From: Platynereis dumerilii
Taxonomy: Eukaryota; Annelida; Polychaeta; Phyllodocida; Nereididae
Direction of reading: 5' to 3'
Assembly (NCBI GenBank): GCA_026936325.1
Contig: JAPTHN010000100.1
Coordinates: 535,501-599,500 of the forward strand
Length of the DNA stretch: 64,000 bases
Shown here: piece by piece, positions 60,750 through 64,000 of the stretch
How the letters are laid out: each line of letters begins with the position of its first letter
Numbering within the stretch: position 1 is the first letter of the stretch
Position numbers and translations under genes: made by a program
The notes under the pieces: generated by a model
Seen by the model: the letters and a program-made list of their open reading frames with translations, nothing else
What the model was told of the DNA's origin: nothing
Database searches by the model: none

Positions 60750-62400
60750 ATTTTCCCATAAATGATGGTGAATTTTGCTCACGAAGAGAGTGAATTTTTG
60801 AGTTTTCACCCCTCCTGTTGGTAACAGGTATCCATAGCAACCCATATTCGGATATATATATTAAATGAAAATACTTGTGAGCAGTAAATAAGGAGCATTT
60901 CCTCAAAGCATGGTATATATAAAGAGAAGAACAAATTATGAGAAAATTGTGCTGCAAATTAAGGTAATTTCTGCCTGAAAACTGAGGATGAGGTGTCAGT
61001 TTCACCCCTCCTTTGGGTGACAGGTATCCATAACAACTAATATTTAAATATTTTATTTATTGAATATTTATGTGAGCAGTTCATAGGAATGATATATTCT
61101 CATAACATGGCATACCCATGAACAGAAGAAACAAATGATATGGATATTGAGCAATATATGCAGGTAAATTTTTCCCAAAGACAAAGGGCGATATTTTGGT
61201 TTTCACCCTCCCATGGATAACTGGTATCTGTGACAGCTAATATTTGAATATATATTTTTATTTAATATTTGTGTAAGCAGTAAATAAGGGTGGTATTTCT
61301 TTATAACATGGCATATCCTTAAACAGAAGACACAAATGCTGTGGAAATTGTGTCAATAATGAACATAAATTTTGCCCTAAAACAGAGGGCGAGGTTTCGA
61401 TTTTAACCCCTCCTATTGGTAACAGGTATCCACCGGAACCCATATTTATTAGTGAGCAGTAGATAAGGGTATTTCCTCAAAACATGGCATATCCATAAAC
61501 AGAATGATAAATTATGTGGAAGTTACATGTGTTATAAACGAAGATTAATTTTTCCCAAATCAGAGGGCAAGGTTTCGGTTTTCACCTGTCGTATGGCTAA
61601 CAGGTATCCATAGCAACCAGTATTTTAATAATATATTAATAATATTAACTGAATATTTGTCTGAGCAGTAAATAAGGATGGTATTTCCCCATAACATAGC
61701 ATATCAATAAACAGAACAACAAATGATATGGAAATTCTGCCATTAATGAAGGTAAATTTTGGCCATAAACAGAGGGCGAGGTTTCAGATTTCTTCCCTTC
61801 TTTGGCTTAAAAATATCCATAGCAAACCATATATATTTGTTGAATATTTGTTTGATTTATGATTTGAAACAGTATTTCTGCATAATAGGACATATTCATA
61901 AACAGAAAAGCAAATGATGTGGAAATGATGCTGTAAATCAAGGTGAATTGGCGGGTGACGTTCAGAGCTTTACCCCTTCTATGGCTAACAGGTATCTACA
62001 GCAGCCAATATTTTGAAATATATATTTATGAAATATTTGTGAGAGCAGTAAATAAGGATGGTATCTCCTAATAATATTACATATATAGACAAGAGAAACA
62101 AATGATTTGGAAATTGTGCTATAAATGAAGGTAAATTTTGCTCAAAAACAGAGACCTAGGTTTTCACACCTTCTATGGCTAACAGGTATCTACAGCAACC
62201 AATATTTTAATATTGATTCATAGAATATTTGTTTGACCAATAATTTGGAACGGTATGGAAATGATGCTGTAAATCAAGGTGAATTTTGCCGAAAATGGTG
62301 GGTGACGTTCGAAGGTTTATGATTTGGAAATTGTGCTATAAATGAAGTCAAGTTTTGAGCTTTACCCCTCCCTATAGGTAACATGTATCCATAGCAACCA
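60750..62400 (-). repeat. right arm: nine inverted ~200-bp tandem units
   Basis: The same unit in reverse orientation, with the GTAACAGGTATCCATAGCAA boundary near 60822, 61017, 61208, 61410, 61590, 61800, 61985, 62176 and 62376. The unit variants mirror the left arm. The CGTTTATAACACAACTTCCA plus ATGGGTTCC variant of the 59635 unit is answered at 61437-61550, and the AAATTCACCTTGATTTACAG variant of the 59242 unit is answered near 61930 and again near 62270. Confidence 0.9.
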
Positions 62401-62654
62401 AAATTTCCCAACATATGTAATGCTAGCCCATGTGACTTCCTGGTGCATGAGAAATTATCTTGATTTATTTAATATTTTGGGCATGACAATAACATATTGA
62501 AGTATATACAGCTATTTTGAGTGAAATTTTCTATATTTATCAACTTTGTTGACCCCATTTGACCCCCAAAATAGGTCAAAGTGCATTTTTTAAATTAGTG
62601 ACCCAAATAACATGTGGTGCTCTCATGAGTAAGACCTAAGCCTACTTTTGGCTC

Positions 62655-62960
62655 CTCTGCTCCCTGACTAATAGGGGAAAAGAGAGGAGATGAAGAGAGG
62701 AGATGAGATGAGACAATATGGAATGAAGCAGCTTTTGGAGCTACTTCAAATGAATATCTGGCCTGCTTGGTTTGGAGTCCTTATGCTTTGGGGACAAAAA
62801 GGTTGCTATTGAGATATATGTTATGTAAGGAGAAGAGGGGGAGATAGGAAAGGAGATGAGATGAGAAGGAGAAGGAGAGGAGATGGAATTAGGCTAGGGG
62901 AGAGGAGATGAGATGAGGGGAGATGAGGGGAGATGAGATGAAAGGAGGTAGGGTAAAGCA
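62655..62960 (+). repeat. purine-rich GGAGATGA minisatellite
   Basis: Irregular repeats of GGAGATGA, GAGATGAGAT and GAGGGGAGAT, with a middle part that belongs to the direct repeat. A short related piece (GGAGAAGGAGATGAGATA) sits by the left copy at 58350, so the purine tract is part of the same duplicated unit. Confidence 0.85.
62715..62850 (+). repeat. direct repeat, right copy
   Basis: Partner of 58255-58365. It overlaps the outer end of the right arm, so the direct repeat and the inverted repeat are interlocked: the left copy is inside the outer arm, the right copy straddles its edge. Confidence 0.85.
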
Positions 62961-63764
62961 GTATGAAGAGGAGGTATGTATATGAAGAGGCTAAAACAAT
63001 AGAACAATATAAAATGGAGGTATGGGTAAAACAATATGTAGAGGAAAGGAGTTAAACAATGTCATTCGAAACAATAAAAGGTCAGTCTAAATTTCAATGT
63101 GATATGTACAATGTCACAGATAATACAAAATCTTACATACAAAAGAGACACACAAACCCAAACTGCATATAGAACAATATTAAGCAACTGATGGCACACC
63201 CTTAGAACCCTTAGTATTGTGATGGTCTGTACTTTATAAAGTTCCCAGAAGGTTACAGATAGTAAACAAACTGTAGTACTACGTGCATTCCTGCTACAAC
63301 TCCTAACTCCAAAGTATTTTCTCATAGCTCACCCTGTTTCTTCAGCTGCCTTGGTCATTACATGTATCCAGAAGAATTTACAATTCTGTTTGGTTAACCT
63401 GTTTCTAGGGTATTTCTGGTGCATCTAGGGATTGGATTTCTCAGGTGATACAGTTATCACACCTTTTTAAAAGGTGTCTTGCATTGGAATATTGGGGTAG
63501 CATTTTCTGTCTTCTCATTTTTGAGAAAAATATGACGTTTCTGTCTGAAGATATTCTTATTAATTCTAGATTGATTACTAAATTCACTAAAAAAGGTTAT
63601 GATGTATATTGTATAAGGAGGTTGATTTATGGAAAGTAGATTCAGAAAAGAGTTTACTTTGATATGTTTTATAAAATCTCTTAAACTTGGATTATGTTAA
63701 ACTTCATAATAGAAAGATATACACAGCCAAACACCAATTTCCATTTCCTTCTCCTGCCTCAATG
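62961..63764. other. spacer without recognised gene
   Basis: AT-rich. The two frames (63062-63325 minus, 63445-63639 plus) show no recognisable domain. Confidence 0.45.
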
Positions 63765-63965
63765 GTAAAAGGTAAAGGTAAAGGTACTTTTCTTTAACGT
63801 TGGTAGCCAAGCTAAGTCAGTGACTTGTTTGCAGTTGGGCCCACGGCACCTCCAATTTACGTCTGATGCGAATGACGACATCATGGAATGACATGATGGC
63901 CAGCCTGGGGATTGAGCACGGGTCCCTCGCTTGTTGGGGAGCACTCTACTGACTGAGCTTTAAGG
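63765..63965 (-). mobile_element. tRNA-derived SINE (family 2 relative), minus strand
   Basis: On the minus strand AAAGCTCAGTCAGTAGAGTG (A-box region, about 63963) leads to the B-box remnant CGTGCTCAATCCCCAG (about 63925). The central part, GATGTCGTCATTCGCATCAG then ACGTAAATTGGAGG, matches the domain of the SINE at 28159, although the tRNA head is different. The tail is ACCTTT repeats (GGTAAA units at 63768-63795 on the plus strand). Confidence 0.78.
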
Positions 63966-63966
63966 G

Positions 63967-64000
63967 CCTACCAAGTGCATAAATACAAGAATTTTTCAAT
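63967..64000 (+). mobile_element. family-1 SINE tail at window edge
   Basis: GCCTACCAAGTGCATAAATA matches the family-1 tail at 28087 (GCCTACCAGGTGTATAAATA). It directly abuts the minus-strand SINE, so one element probably inserted in or next to the other. The window ends before this can be settled. Confidence 0.5.

Larger units (their letters stand above)
58131..62770. repeat. 4.6-kb giant inverted repeat
   Basis: The outer arm AAGCAGGCTAGATACTCATT (58134) mirrors AATGAATATCTGGCCTGCTT (about 62750). The inner arm starts at 58411 (AGGTCTTACTCATGAGAGCA) and mirrors 62637. Arms run inward to about 60700 and 60750, meeting at a short unpaired centre. The outermost inner-arm stretch (58660-58910 versus 62340-62610, with GTCACATGGGCTAGCATTAC) is very similar. 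About 225 bases at 58443-58665 have no partner on the right. Arms are mostly made of about 200-bp tandem units. No transposase is present and no short terminal motif or target duplication is clear. Confidence 0.93.

Overview
The window looks like non-coding animal DNA: AT-rich, with tRNA-derived SINEs, many short inverted-repeat DNA elements (MITEs), tetranucleotide microsatellites and stacked segmental duplications. I found no convincing protein-coding gene and no true tRNA or rRNA gene. All open frames are short; they either run through repeats or change freely between paralogous copies. The SINE heads, the SINE central domain and the MITE mix suggest a marine invertebrate, possibly a deuterostome such as an echinoderm or hemichordate. 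That placement is an inference from repeat style only. The window could be intergenic or inside a very long intron.

Layout. (1) 1-2.0 kb: featureless. (2) 2.0-13.1 kb: three diverged tandem copies (A, B, C) of one segment. A carries a possible solo LTR and a TAA-flanked Harbinger-like element. B ends in an 870-bp element with four TGACGTCA sites spaced exactly 13 bp apart. (3) 13.6-26.0 kb: a second duplication array (D0-D3). D1 holds a 260-bp hAT-type MITE and D3 a 1-kb foldback element; for both, another copy preserves the empty target site. (4) 26-30 kb: single-copy spacer with a TGACG/CGTCA cluster and three SINEs. (5) 30.3-46.8 kb: a third array (E1-E3 plus part of E4). E2 and E3 each carry one foldback-type element. 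(6) 47-58 kb: pyrimidine tracts, several MITEs, a 150-bp tandem repeat, SINE copies and two long TATC/GATA microsatellites. (7) 58.1-62.8 kb: a 4.6-kb inverted repeat whose arms are tandem arrays of about 200-bp units. Unit-specific variants in one arm recur in mirror order in the other. (8) 62.6-64 kb: a purine-rich minisatellite, spacer and a minus-strand SINE.

No genes act together here. The window is a record of duplication and transposition: tandem duplication of 3-5 kb blocks, then insertion of separate MITE families into single copies. The most unusual structure is the mirror-ordered inverted array at 58-63 kb. Next are the recurrence of CRE-like TGACGTCA clusters in two unrelated MITEs and one unique segment, and the two near-complete foldback elements. 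All boundaries were read by eye and should be treated as approximate unless a target-site duplication is given.
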